Assembly (NCBI RefSeq): GCF_022533585.1
Contig: NZ_CP092827.1
Coordinates: 1,590,001 to 1,654,000 of the forward strand
Length of the DNA: 64,000 nucleotides
Source of the DNA: Pseudomonas sp. LS.1a
Lineage (GTDB): Bacteria; Pseudomonadota; Gammaproteobacteria; Pseudomonadales; Pseudomonadaceae
Direction of reading: 5' to 3'
Positions within the stretch are counted from its first letter, which is position 1, and each line of letters opens with the position of its first letter. A program made the position numbers and the translations under genes. Below the pieces are notes generated by a model. That model had not been told where the DNA came from. It searched no databases and saw only the letters and a program-made list of their open reading frames with translations. This document shows positions 53,325-63,436 of this stretch, piece after piece.

Positions 53325-54518
53325 TCAAAAGGCCGACGGCGGACCGTCGCTGTGCAGCAGGCGTTGGAATTGTTCCGCCGACACGGCATGGGAGATCAAA
53401 AAGCCCTGCACCTGGTTACAGTCGACCTTGCGTAGCATCTCGAGCTCCTGGGGCGTCTCGACCCCTTCGGCCACCACGGTGAGCCCGAGCTTGCGGCCCA
53501 GGGCGACGATGCTGGCCAGGGCCGAGGCCAGGCTCTCGCTTTCATCGCAACGCTGCACCAGCGCCCGGTCGATCTTCAGTTCGGTGAAGGGCGTCGAGAC
53601 CAGGCTCATGTAGGAGCTGTAGCCCTTGCCGAAGTCGTCCTGGGACAGGCCGAAACCTTTCATGCGCAAGCGGCAGGCGCCCGCATAGAAGTTGCTTAAC
53701 TCTTCGGGAATGGAGCATTCCATCAGTTCGAAGCAGAGCTTGCCAGGTACGCCTTGATGGTGCAGGACGAATTCCAGCAGCCGGTCGGCCAGGTCATGGC
53801 TGTTGAGCAGGTGGGTCGGCAGGTTGATCGAGACCGGAATGTCATAGCCCCGGTCACGCCACCGCGCCTGGGCATCCATGGCTTGCTTGAGCATCACCCA
53901 CAGTAGCCTTTCCTCCAGGCCGAAGGCGTTGAGCGCCGGCAGGAAGGTGCCTGGCAGCAACACGCCTTGCTCCGGATGCATCCAGCGCACCAGGGCCTCG
54001 GCGGCGACGATGCGGCCGTTGTGCAAGGACTTCTTGGGTTGGAACCAGGCCTGAAAGGCCCGGTTGTTCAAGGCCTCGACCAAGGTCTGGCGATCGAACT
54101 CGGGTATGGTCGGTGCCTCCCGGGCCGGAGCCTGATGGTGCAACTGCAATTGGTCGATCAGGCTGCGCAACGCGGCGGGCTCGACTGGCTTGGAGATCAG
54201 CCCGAGCACATCCACGCCGAGGTTCTTGGCCACCAGGCTCGCCGCCATGAGCATACGCCGCGAGGCCGCACTCATGATCGCCAGGCCCGGTTTGTGGCGT
54301 AGGCCGGCGAGGTGCTGGATGAACTGCACACCGTCCATGCCGGGCATCAGCAGGTCGGTCAGGACCAGGTCGACTTCATGCTGGCGCAAGCGCTCCAGTG
54401 CTTCCTGGCCATCCCGGGCCGCTACCAGGTTGAAGCTGCCAAGTTCGCTGAACAGGTGTTGCAGGTACATATGCTGAAACGGATGGTCTTCGACAATCAG
54501 GATGTTAAAGGGCTTCAA
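53325..54518 (-). CDS. REC–EAL response regulator, c-di-GMP phosphodiesterase (RocR/PvrR-like)
   Basis: A 397-residue protein with an N-terminal receiver (phospho-Asp in LVLTDLLMP, about 54) and an EAL domain from about 155. The catalytic set looks intact: AAEALVRW, VSINLP, ELMECS, QDDFGKGYSS, ELKIDRALV, AEGVET and QGFLIS. It should hydrolyse c-di-GMP to pGpG when activated. RocR and PvrR of P. aeruginosa have the same design and counterbalance fimbria expression. It overlaps kinase 1 by 14 bases, so the two are translationally coupled, and kinase 2 follows 84 bases later. Confidence 0.93.
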   Translation of the reverse strand: MKPFNILIVEDHPFQHMYLQHLFSELGSFNLVAARDGQEALERLRQHEVDLVLTDLLMPGMDGVQFIQHLAGLRHKPGLAIMSAASRRMLMAASLVAKNLGVDVLGLISKPVEPAALRSLIDQLQLHHQAPAREAPTIPEFDRQTLVEALNNRAFQAWFQPKKSLHNGRIVAAEALVRWMHPEQGVLLPGTFLPALNAFGLEERLLWVMLKQAMDAQARWRDRGYDIPVSINLPTHLLNSHDLADRLLEFVLHHQGVPGKLCFELMECSIPEELSNFYAGACRLRMKGFGLSQDDFGKGYSSYMSLVSTPFTELKIDRALVQRCDESESLASALASIVALGRKLGLTVVAEGVETPQELEMLRKVDCNQVQGFLISHAVSAEQFQRLLHSDGPPSAF

Positions 54519-57324
54519 GACGGCTACCTCGATACGGGGCCAGGCAGTTGAGCAGGGCTTGCAGGTTGAAGGGCTTGATCAGGCAGCGATCCATGCCGGC
54601 GGCCAGGCACAGATCTTCCTCGCCGCGCAGGGCGTTGGCGGTGGCGCCGACTATGGGTTGGGTACAGCCCAGCTGGCGTAGGGCTCGGGCCAGTTCGTAG
54701 CCGTTCATGCCGGGCATGTTGACGTCGGTCAGCAGCAGGTCGAAATGCTCGCGTTGCCAGGCTTGCAGGGCCTGCTCGCCATTGCTGGTCAAGGCTACGC
54801 TGCAGCCGAGCTCCTCGAGCTGGTCGCGCAGGATCAACTGGTTGATGACGTTGTCCTCGGCAACCAGCACGCGCAACCCGAGCCGCTCGGTCAAAGGGGC
54901 CGGCACGGCCTGGCCCATGGGACGACGCAAGCCCTGAGCCTGGCCGACGGCATGGTGCAGAGCACCCAGGTCGTTGAGGTTGACCTGCCAATGGCCAGCC
55001 TCGTGCCGCGCCTCCCAGCAGTCCTGGGCGCTGGCCAGGATGCTTGGGCCGGGCCATTCGGCGACCAGCCGGCGCTCGACGTTGCCTGGATGCAGCTCGA
55101 CCAGCAGTTCGCCGGCCATGGCGCTGCCCGGTGGCGGGGCGCCGACCTGGGCGCGTGCGCCCCAGCGGCATAGCCAGCCACTGATGGCTTCGGCCAGTTC
55201 ATGTACCGGCGATACCACATGAATGCGTTCGGCCAGCAGGTTGAACGGGGTGCCGGCGCGGCCTGAGGCGACTTCCAGGGGCAGGGTCAGACTGAAGCTG
55301 CTGCCCAGGCCCAGCTCACTGACCAGGCGCAGCTGGCCGTTCATCAATTGCGTCAGGCGCTGGCAGATCGGCAGCCCCAGCCCGGTGCCGGGAATGACCT
55401 GGGTATGGCCTTCGGTCTGGTAAAAGGGGTCGAAGATGAATGGCTGGTCCTGTTCGGCGATGCCCTTGCCGGTGTCCGAGACCTGCCACAACAGGCAGGA
55501 GCGCTCTCCATCGCGGTTGAGCAACCTGGCGCGCAGCACCACGCGCCCGCAATCGGTGAACTTGACCGCATTGCTCAACAGGTTGTTGAGAATCTGGCGG
55601 ATGCGGTTGACGTCGCCGATCAGGTGCTCCGGCAGGCGCGGGTCCAGGCAGCTGTAGAGCTGCAACCCCTTGCTCCCGGCTGCCGCGCTGTAACCCTGGA
55701 TTACCTCGCGGACCAGGTCCGGGGCACTGAACTCGCTGAGTTCAAGGGCCAGTTGACCGGCCTCGATCTTGGACACGTCCAGCACGTCGCAGATCAACTG
55801 CAGCAGGGTTGACGAGGACCCTTCGATGGCCCGCAGGTAATCGCGCTGCTGGGCGTCGAGCACGGTGCGAGACAGCAGCTCGAGGGTGCCCAGCACGCCG
55901 TAAAGCGGTGTTCGGATTTCGTGGCTCATGGTGGCCAGGAACTGGGTTTTCGCTTCGTTGGCCGTGTCTGCCGCGCGCCGGGCGTCCTCCAGCGCGGCCT
56001 CGATCTGCTTGCGTGCGCTGATGTCGCTGAACGCGCAAAGCAGAACCTGCTCGCCCTTGTAGCGGGTTGGCGAGCAGCTCAGGTACAGGTGGCGCCCTTC
56101 GGCGCTCTCGAAATAGTCGCTGCACTGGCCTTCGTGCCGCTCGAAGGCCTGCTCGATCCATCGCGCACTGCGTGCGTCGCGAGCCTGGTCCTGGCCCAGC
56201 CATTGCTGGGCCAGGTGGTTCTCCAGCACAACCTGCCCATCGCTGCGACGCAGCACGCACAGGGCGACGGGGGCGGTTTCGATGACGTCCCGGCTGAACA
56301 TCTCGCTTTCCACCAGCGCGCGGATGCGTTCGACCGTGGGGGTGAACAAGCGCTGGTCGAAACGCCGGATCAGCACCCTTATCAAGGTGATGCTGATCAA
56401 GCAGAACAACAGGGCACCGAGCAGTTGCTGCCACAGGCCGGCAAGGATGGCGGACAGGTCGATGGCATAGACCAGTTGCCAGTCCGAGGACATCAATGGC
56501 TTGCTGATGACCAGGTATTCGGGCAAGAACCCCGCGCCGGCGAAGCCGAAAAAGTTGTCACCCGAGGGTTGGGGGCGCGAGCGCTTCAGTGTCGGGTTCG
56601 GGCTGTTGGTGAATACCAGCATGCCGTCAGCGTTGAACATCATGAATTCACCTGCGCTGGCATCCTCGAGTGATGGCGACACCGCCTGGCTGTCGATCTC
56701 CAGGCCCAGCCAGCCAGAATCGGGGTCGCGCTCGTCAAGGCGCAGGAAGATGAACAGGCGCGAGCGGGGCGCGTCCTGGTCGGCCAGCCACAGTTCCCGG
56801 GGGGCTGTGGGCCGGTGCCCCGCATCGCGCAGCTGCTCAAGCAAGGCAGGCGAAGGTGGCGAGGCCTGGGCGTCGCTGTTGTAGAGCCAGCGCATGGAGC
56901 CCTGAGCCCCTGCGTCGACGTAGAGCAGGTTGACCTGCCGGGCCTTGAGGTAGGCACACATGCGCTGGGTCAGCCACAGGCTCCAGCGCTTGTCCAGCTG
57001 GCTGCCCAGTTGCAGGTGCACTTCCTCGTGTGGTGCCACGGGCGGTGCGGTGACACCCGGAACCGCCTGACGCACGGCCGCGAGGCTCAGGCTTTCCAGC
57101 AGTGCCTCGCGGTTGGTGAAGAAAGTATGGGCCTCGGCGATTGCGCTGCTCATGGTTCCATGGCGCCGGGCGATGTCGGTGTTGAAGGTAAAGGACAGGA
57201 AATTGTAGGCCGCGCCGAGAATGCCGGCCGATAGCACGACCGCCAGTAGCCGAAGCAGGCGGCGCGCCGCCTCGGGGTCGGAGAGAAGGGGGTTGATCTG
57301 TTGCAGATAGGCTTTGAGTCGCAT
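54505..57324 (-). CDS. Hybrid sensor histidine kinase 1 (HK–REC, no Hpt)
   Basis: A 939-residue kinase resembling kinase 2 but ending after the receiver. TM1 about 23–46, periplasmic sensor, TM2 about 290–315 (LLGALLFCLISITLIRVLI), a PAS-like region (about 340–440), HisKA His in [19 protein letters not shown] (about 466), HATPase (NNLLSNAVKFT; GTGLGLPICQRL), then a receiver with Asp in LLLTDVNMP (about 866). Without an Hpt it probably passes phosphate through kinase 2's Hpt. An in-frame TAA lies four codons before the ATG, so no upstream start is possible. PvrS-like. Confidence 0.92.
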   Translation of the reverse strand: MRLKAYLQQINPLLSDPEAARRLLRLLAVVLSAGILGAAYNFLSFTFNTDIARRHGTMSSAIAEAHTFFTNREALLESLSLAAVRQAVPGVTAPPVAPHEEVHLQLGSQLDKRWSLWLTQRMCAYLKARQVNLLYVDAGAQGSMRWLYNSDAQASPPSPALLEQLRDAGHRPTAPRELWLADQDAPRSRLFIFLRLDERDPDSGWLGLEIDSQAVSPSLEDASAGEFMMFNADGMLVFTNSPNPTLKRSRPQPSGDNFFGFAGAGFLPEYLVISKPLMSSDWQLVYAIDLSAILAGLWQQLLGALLFCLISITLIRVLIRRFDQRLFTPTVERIRALVESEMFSRDVIETAPVALCVLRRSDGQVVLENHLAQQWLGQDQARDARSARWIEQAFERHEGQCSDYFESAEGRHLYLSCSPTRYKGEQVLLCAFSDISARKQIEAALEDARRAADTANEAKTQFLATMSHEIRTPLYGVLGTLELLSRTVLDAQQRDYLRAIEGSSSTLLQLICDVLDVSKIEAGQLALELSEFSAPDLVREVIQGYSAAAGSKGLQLYSCLDPRLPEHLIGDVNRIRQILNNLLSNAVKFTDCGRVVLRARLLNRDGERSCLLWQVSDTGKGIAEQDQPFIFDPFYQTEGHTQVIPGTGLGLPICQRLTQLMNGQLRLVSELGLGSSFSLTLPLEVASGRAGTPFNLLAERIHVVSPVHELAEAISGWLCRWGARAQVGAPPPGSAMAGELLVELHPGNVERRLVAEWPGPSILASAQDCWEARHEAGHWQVNLNDLGALHHAVGQAQGLRRPMGQAVPAPLTERLGLRVLVAEDNVINQLILRDQLEELGCSVALTSNGEQALQAWQREHFDLLLTDVNMPGMNGYELARALRQLGCTQPIVGATANALRGEEDLCLAAGMDRCLIKPFNLQALLNCLAPYRGSRLEAL

Positions 57325-57330
57325 CCCGCG

Positions 57331-57380
57331 AATTTAGGCAGGCCGCTGGCAACTGGACATCAGACGAACCTTAAAGGCCG
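57331..57380 (-). promoter_or_regulatory. Kinase-1 promoter with conserved element, near-leaderless
   Basis: Minus-strand reading: CGGCCTTTAAGGTTCGTCT (57380–57362), 25 bases, then TAAATT (-10, 57336–57331). Only six bases separate the -10 from the ATG of kinase 1, so transcription should begin at or next to the start codon. Confidence 0.7.
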
Positions 57381-57393
57381 TTTGGCCGAGGGC

Positions 57394-58383
57394 TTACTTG
57401 TAATACAGGTCCACTAGCGCCATGGCTTCGAACGTACCGGGGATGGGGGACGATCGCCAGATCAGGTCGGCGCGGAACTCGTTGCGGATCAAGCCCGGCA
57501 CGGTCAGGTCGGCCAGCTTGAACCAGGTGTCGAAAGGCACCGGCTGGTTGCTGTCCTGCTGGGTCAGGGCGATCCCGACGGAGCTGTTGTTGCCGGGCAC
57601 CAGCAGCTTGTCGATGACACTGGCGCTGCCGGCAACCGGGGTGAAGCGGGCATCGACGGTGTAGGGCGTGTCGCAGGACCTGACCAGATCGAGGCTGAAA
57701 CTGGCCGAACTGGCAACCTGGCCGACCTGTGCCGAGCTGACCAAGGCACGGCGGAAGCTGATCACTGACGGCAAGATGGTCAACTCGGGAGAGCAAGGCA
57801 CGAAGCGGATGTTGTTCATGCCGGTGACGACATAGTTGAGGTTGCTGTCGGGCCTGGGGTTGAGGCCGCCCTTGCCGTCCAGCTGGAACACCCGGTATTC
57901 GCTCAACGTGCTTGCTTGCCCGTTGGTTGGCGTTGCGCCGTATTTTTCAATGAACACGGTGAAGGTCAGGGTGAACCGGGCCTTGTCCCAACCCGCGCAA
58001 TTCGCCCAGTTGCAACCATGAAGCGAGTTGTAGCCGGTGGTGATGGCGCCCGAGGTCTGGGTGATGGTCTGGGACCCATAGCGTATCCCCACCCGTATGC
58101 CCTTGCCGATATTGGCCTTGGCCGGGTTGACATAGAAATAGATATCTTCCTTGACGCCGGTTTCATAGTCATCGGCACAGATGACCGGAACCGAGTGTGG
58201 CGACGATTCCCAGATGATCGTGCCGTCGGGGGCGTCGGCCGGTACCGCCAGCGCGGTGCCCAGGGCCTCCTTGAGCGTCGACGCCTTGGACGGGTCCAGC
58301 TTGCAGGACAGCGCGTAGCTGGTGGCGGGGCAGCTGGCGGCGACAAAGAGCAGGCCCAGCAGGTGTTTGCGGATCAGGGTCAT
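57394..58383 (-). CDS. Two-domain fimbrial adhesin-like subunit
   Basis: A 329-residue secreted protein with a signal peptide (MTLIRKHLLGLLFVAASCPATSYA). The N-terminal half (about 25–190) is a Cys-containing lectin/adhesin-like domain (LSCKLDPSKASTL, GVKEDIYFYVNPAKANIG, CNWANCAGWDK). The C-terminal half (about 200–329) resembles a pilin domain, ending with a beta-zipper-like tail (FEAMALVDLYYK with a penultimate Tyr pair). This is the build of tip adhesins such as FimH or the minor Cup subunits. It follows chaperone 2 by 26 bases and is separated from kinase 1 by the conserved promoter. The much longer upstream frame is not coding. Confidence 0.82.
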   Translation of the reverse strand: MTLIRKHLLGLLFVAASCPATSYALSCKLDPSKASTLKEALGTALAVPADAPDGTIIWESSPHSVPVICADDYETGVKEDIYFYVNPAKANIGKGIRVGIRYGSQTITQTSGAITTGYNSLHGCNWANCAGWDKARFTLTFTVFIEKYGATPTNGQASTLSEYRVFQLDGKGGLNPRPDSNLNYVVTGMNNIRFVPCSPELTILPSVISFRRALVSSAQVGQVASSASFSLDLVRSCDTPYTVDARFTPVAGSASVIDKLLVPGNNSSVGIALTQQDSNQPVPFDTWFKLADLTVPGLIRNEFRADLIWRSSPIPGTFEAMALVDLYYK

Positions 58384-58409
58384 GGGGTGGCTATCCTGTG
58401 GCAGTGTGT

Positions 58410-59114
58410 TCACGGCAGCGCGACGTGGTGTCGCTTCTGCAGGCCGATGTCGGTCAGCTCGCTGAACGCCACGCGACTCTGCACTGGCAGGGGCGAGGGC
58501 GTTTCGAGACTGAGCGACTCCCCCGGGCGCAGGAGGACATAGTCCGCAAGCGGGTGCGACTGCCCAGGGCTGTCGAGCTGGAGGTCGACCAGCGAGACAT
58601 GGAAGGCGCTCGGATTGCTGACTTCGATCCTGCCAGGCTGACGCGTGCGCCATTCCAGACCATTGACCGCCTTGCTGGCCGAGCCTGGCAGGCCGGCAGG
58701 GCGGTAGAACAGCTTCAAGCGCTGGCGGATGGCGAACTGCAGGGTATCTGCCTGTTCGGGTTTGCGCGGGATCTCGAGAATGTTCAGCCAGAACAGCGAT
58801 TCCCTGTCCTCGGGCAGGCCCTGGCCGGCGTACAGCACCCGCAGCATCTGCTGGCCGTTGGGAGGGATCAAGGTTAATGGCTGAACAATCGCGAAGGGGG
58901 CATCGCCGCCCTCGTCGGGGCTGCTGACCCAGCTTTGCATGACTGTGTCGAGGCCACTGCGATTGACCACATTGATGCTCGCTTCCTTGTCCGAGCCCTG
59001 GTAGATCAGGCGCGTGCCTTCGATCTTGAGCTGGGCCCAGGCGGTAGGCGCCAGGCACATCAGGATGAGTGCCGCCATGGCCGGGCGCGAGAGGGTGTGA
59101 AGCAATCGCGACAT
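58410..59114 (-). CDS. Periplasmic fimbrial chaperone 2 (PapD-like)
   Basis: A 234-residue PapD-family chaperone with a signal peptide (…LILMCLAPTAWA). Domain 1 has LKIEGTRLIYQGSDKEASINVVN and GQQMLRVLYAGQGLPEDRESLFWLNILEIPRKP; the basic cleft is RQRLKLFYRP. Domain 2 ends RVAFSELTDIGLQKRHHVALP. It is clearly related to chaperone 1 (shared GQGLP.DRES.(F/V)WLN block) but not a recent copy. It precedes the adhesin gene and is probably its dedicated chaperone, as CupD5/CupB4-type extra chaperones are for minor subunits. Confidence 0.92.
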   Translation of the reverse strand: MSRLLHTLSRPAMAALILMCLAPTAWAQLKIEGTRLIYQGSDKEASINVVNRSGLDTVMQSWVSSPDEGGDAPFAIVQPLTLIPPNGQQMLRVLYAGQGLPEDRESLFWLNILEIPRKPEQADTLQFAIRQRLKLFYRPAGLPGSASKAVNGLEWRTRQPGRIEVSNPSAFHVSLVDLQLDSPGQSHPLADYVLLRPGESLSLETPSPLPVQSRVAFSELTDIGLQKRHHVALP

Positions 59115-59158
59115 GGTTGGGAAGGGCTCCGGTGAGGTTGGCTGGGAGGGGCCTGGCC

Positions 59159-59209
59159 ATCCTAGACAGTTGCACCGCCGCCGGCTTTGAGACGTTTCTT
59201 AAACGGCCG
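59159..59209 (-). promoter_or_regulatory. Chaperone-2 promoter with conserved element
   Basis: Minus-strand reading: CGGCCGTTTAAGAAACGTCT (59209–59190), 25 bases, then TAGGAT (-10, 59164–59159). Predicted transcript start near 59152, leader about 38 bases. The site lies in the 196-base gap shared with the divergent pilin-like gene and could serve both. Confidence 0.68.
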
Positions 59210-59310
59210 TGTGGTTTATTTTCCTGCTTTGTGAACGGCCTCACGCGCGTAGCCAGGCAGGCCACCGCCCATCCGATAGGCTCAACCTTGGGTATTGGGG
59301 AGTGGCAATC

Positions 59311-59655
59311 ATGAGCGGCAAGCGATTCGCAATGAGTGTCGCAATTTGCCTGGCCTTGGTCGGCCAGGCCCAGGCAGGCGCCGTCGTCGCCTCGGGCATG
59401 CTGCACTTCACCGGCAGCATCATCGAGCCATCTTGCACGACCACCGTCGGCGATGCGGGCTGGCGCATGGATAACTGCCCGGCGCTGGCGCGTGACAGTG
59501 TCATTGGCGTTCAGGGCGTGGATGGCCAGGCGCTGCCGGCGAAGGCGGTACGCGTCGACCGGGGGCACACGGTGGATCAGGCCTACAGACTGGTCGATGG
59601 GCGTGGCGAGCCACTGACCCAGGGCCATTACGTGGTGGTCGTGACGTCACCTTGA
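59311..59655 (+). CDS. Small secreted pilin-like protein
   Basis: A 114-residue protein with a signal peptide (MSGKRFAMSVAICLALVGQAQA). The mature start AGAVVASGMLHFTGSIIEPSCTTTVGDAGWRMDNC looks like the first strands and disulfide of a type 1 pilin. It stops after about 90 residues and lacks the pilin C-terminal beta-zipper. GGGGAG precedes the ATG. It is the only plus-strand gene of the fimbrial locus, divergent from chaperone 2. It may be a pilus terminator or modulator subunit, a surface protein, or a decayed pilin. Confidence 0.7.
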   Translation: MSGKRFAMSVAICLALVGQAQAGAVVASGMLHFTGSIIEPSCTTTVGDAGWRMDNCPALARDSVIGVQGVDGQALPAKAVRVDRGHTVDQAYRLVDGRGEPLTQGHYVVVVTSP

Positions 59656-59680
59656 GGGCATGGGGCAGGCAGCCCCTGAG

Positions 59681-60646
59681 TCAGCGCTGGCGCAATTGTC
59701 GCGGGGTGGCGTTGAGCAAGCGGCGCATCAGGCGCCGGAGAGCCGTCGGGTCCTGGTAGCCGACCAGCGCCGAGATCGCCTCGACGGAATGTTCGCCGGA
59801 CTCGAGCAGCGCTCGGGCCTTGTGCAACTGCACCCGCTGAATGAGCTGCCGGGTGGAGTGCCCCGTTGCCTTGTGCACATGGCGCGCCAGGGTCCGCTCG
59901 GACATGCCGACGTTTGCGGCCAGTGTCTTGACGCTCGCAAGTTCAGGCAGTGACTTCTCGATCTCTGCGATCAGGCGCGAGATCAGTGCATTACCTTGCA
60001 CCAGTACGGCAGGGATGACGAAAGGCGACTGCAGTTGCCTGCGGTCGAGCAGCAGTGCCTTGCCCACCGCGTCGGCGATTGCAGGTGACAGGCGCCGACG
60101 AAGCAGGTGCAGCATCAGGTCGGTTTGCGCGAAGGCAGCTCCTGCCGTAGTCAGTGGATGATCGGCCAGCACCATGAAGTCCGGGTCGACGCGGCAGCCG
60201 GGTGCGAGCCTCTGCAGGTGCGGTGCCAGCCACCAGGAGGTGGTTACCCTTCTGCCGTCCAGCAGCCCGGCTGCATGCAGCAGAAAGACGGCCGAGCATG
60301 ACGCGGCAATTTCCCTGCCGTTGGCGATGTGATCGCTCAGTACAGAGAGAAAGGGAGCGGTCCATGGCTCCGCGAGGCGACTTTCGAGCTGGTCGATATC
60401 ACTGACGCCGATTCCTGGTATGACCCAGCAGGACTGGTCATCGGTGCTTTGTTCGATCGGTTGCACATGCAGTTGCAGGCCATGGCCCAGCGCTACCGCT
60501 CCCGGTTGCGGGCCGCAAACCCGCCAGCGTGGTGCGGCCAGGCCGAGTCGCTCGCTAACGGTTGCTGCGGTGGCGAGGATATCCAGGGTGGAGGCTACGC
60601 TAGCGGCGAATGCCCCCGGTATGACCAGAATGGTGAAATCGTGCAT
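59681..60646 (-). CDS. GlxA-type AraC-family transcriptional regulator
   Basis: A 321-residue regulator with an N-terminal DJ-1/PfpI-like domain (HDFTILVIPGAFAASVASTLDIL…; ASCSAVFLLHAAGLLDGRRVTTSWW, the nucleophile-elbow Cys context) and a C-terminal AraC HTH (TLAANVGMSERTLARHVHKATGHSTRQLIQRVQLHKARALLESGEHSVEAISALVGYQDPTALRRLMRRLL). A GTG twelve codons upstream is possible; the ATG is preferred because MHDFTILV begins the domain. It is divergent from the tautomerase gene and probably controls it. Confidence 0.88.
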   Translation of the reverse strand: MHDFTILVIPGAFAASVASTLDILATAATVSERLGLAAPRWRVCGPQPGAVALGHGLQLHVQPIEQSTDDQSCWVIPGIGVSDIDQLESRLAEPWTAPFLSVLSDHIANGREIAASCSAVFLLHAAGLLDGRRVTTSWWLAPHLQRLAPGCRVDPDFMVLADHPLTTAGAAFAQTDLMLHLLRRRLSPAIADAVGKALLLDRRQLQSPFVIPAVLVQGNALISRLIAEIEKSLPELASVKTLAANVGMSERTLARHVHKATGHSTRQLIQRVQLHKARALLESGEHSVEAISALVGYQDPTALRRLMRRLLNATPRQLRQR

Positions 60647-60696
60647 TGTCGGATTATGCTCGAAAGAGGACGGATCCGACACTTTTGCGTAAGAGG

Positions 60697-60717
60697 AGCG
60701 CCAGGCCTAATGGCGCT
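60697..60717. promoter_or_regulatory. Inverted repeat between the regulator and tautomerase genes
   Basis: AGCGCCA GGCCTAA TGGCGCT, a perfect seven-base inverted repeat 26 bases before the tautomerase start. A wider repeat GTCGGAT…ATCCGAC (60648–60680) lies next to it. Either could bind the GlxA-type regulator. Confidence 0.45.
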
Positions 60718-60742
60718 TCAACTCATCACAAAGGTCTCAGCA

Positions 60743-61192
60743 ATGCCCAATATCCTGATCAAGGTACCGACCGGGGCTTTCAACGAGCAGCAACGCGAGC
60801 ATCTGTTGAAGCGCGTCAGCGAGGCAGCAATCGCGCATGAGCACATAGGTGACGCTCTGCCGCAGCGCAGCCTGTGCTGGGTGCTCATCGAGGAGGTGCG
60901 GGGCGGTGATTGGCTATGTGGCGGGGTGAACATGCACGCCCACGCCATTCCCTGCATCGTCATGGTAAAGGTGCCTGCCGGCGTGCTCGATGAACAGATG
61001 CGCAAGGACTACGTGCAGGGCCTGCACCAGGCCATCGAACAATGCGTCGGGAAGGATGACGGGAGGATGTTGATGACTTCGATACAGCTGGTCGACATCG
61101 CCGATGGCACCTGGGGAGCGAACGGGAGTCTCTGGCATCTTGCCGATTTCACCCGTGCTGCCGGTTACCAACATCTTGACACCCGCACATAG
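60743..61192 (+). CDS. Fused two-domain 4-oxalocrotonate-tautomerase-like protein
   Basis: A 149-residue protein of the tautomerase superfamily. Met is followed by Pro (MPNILIKVPTGAF), the catalytic N-terminal Pro after Met removal. The chain consists of two similar halves: PNILIKVPTGAFNEQQREHLLKRVSEA (1–65) and IPCIVMVKVPAGVLDEQMRKDYVQGLHQAIEQ (from about 72), the second without a free Pro. This matches fused members such as cis-CaaD or malonate-semialdehyde decarboxylase in build, but the substrate cannot be assigned. AAGG precedes the ATG; a long upstream frame runs antisense to the regulator gene and is rejected. Confidence 0.8.
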   Translation: MPNILIKVPTGAFNEQQREHLLKRVSEAAIAHEHIGDALPQRSLCWVLIEEVRGGDWLCGGVNMHAHAIPCIVMVKVPAGVLDEQMRKDYVQGLHQAIEQCVGKDDGRMLMTSIQLVDIADGTWGANGSLWHLADFTRAAGYQHLDTRT

Positions 61193-61270
61193 AAACTGTG
61201 GGCCGAGGATTTGCGAGTTCGCGGCAGGTTTCGCTGTGCGCCAGGATCAATAACTTGTCAGTTTCGATCA

Positions 61271-63414
<2,144 letters not shown>

Positions 63415-63436
63415 GGTTGCCGGGGCCGCTGTGCGG

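Noticed and set aside
57394..59628. A 744-codon version of the adhesin frame
   Set aside because: The upstream part overlaps chaperone 2 in another frame and lacks protein-like sequence; the signal peptide at 58383 marks the true start.
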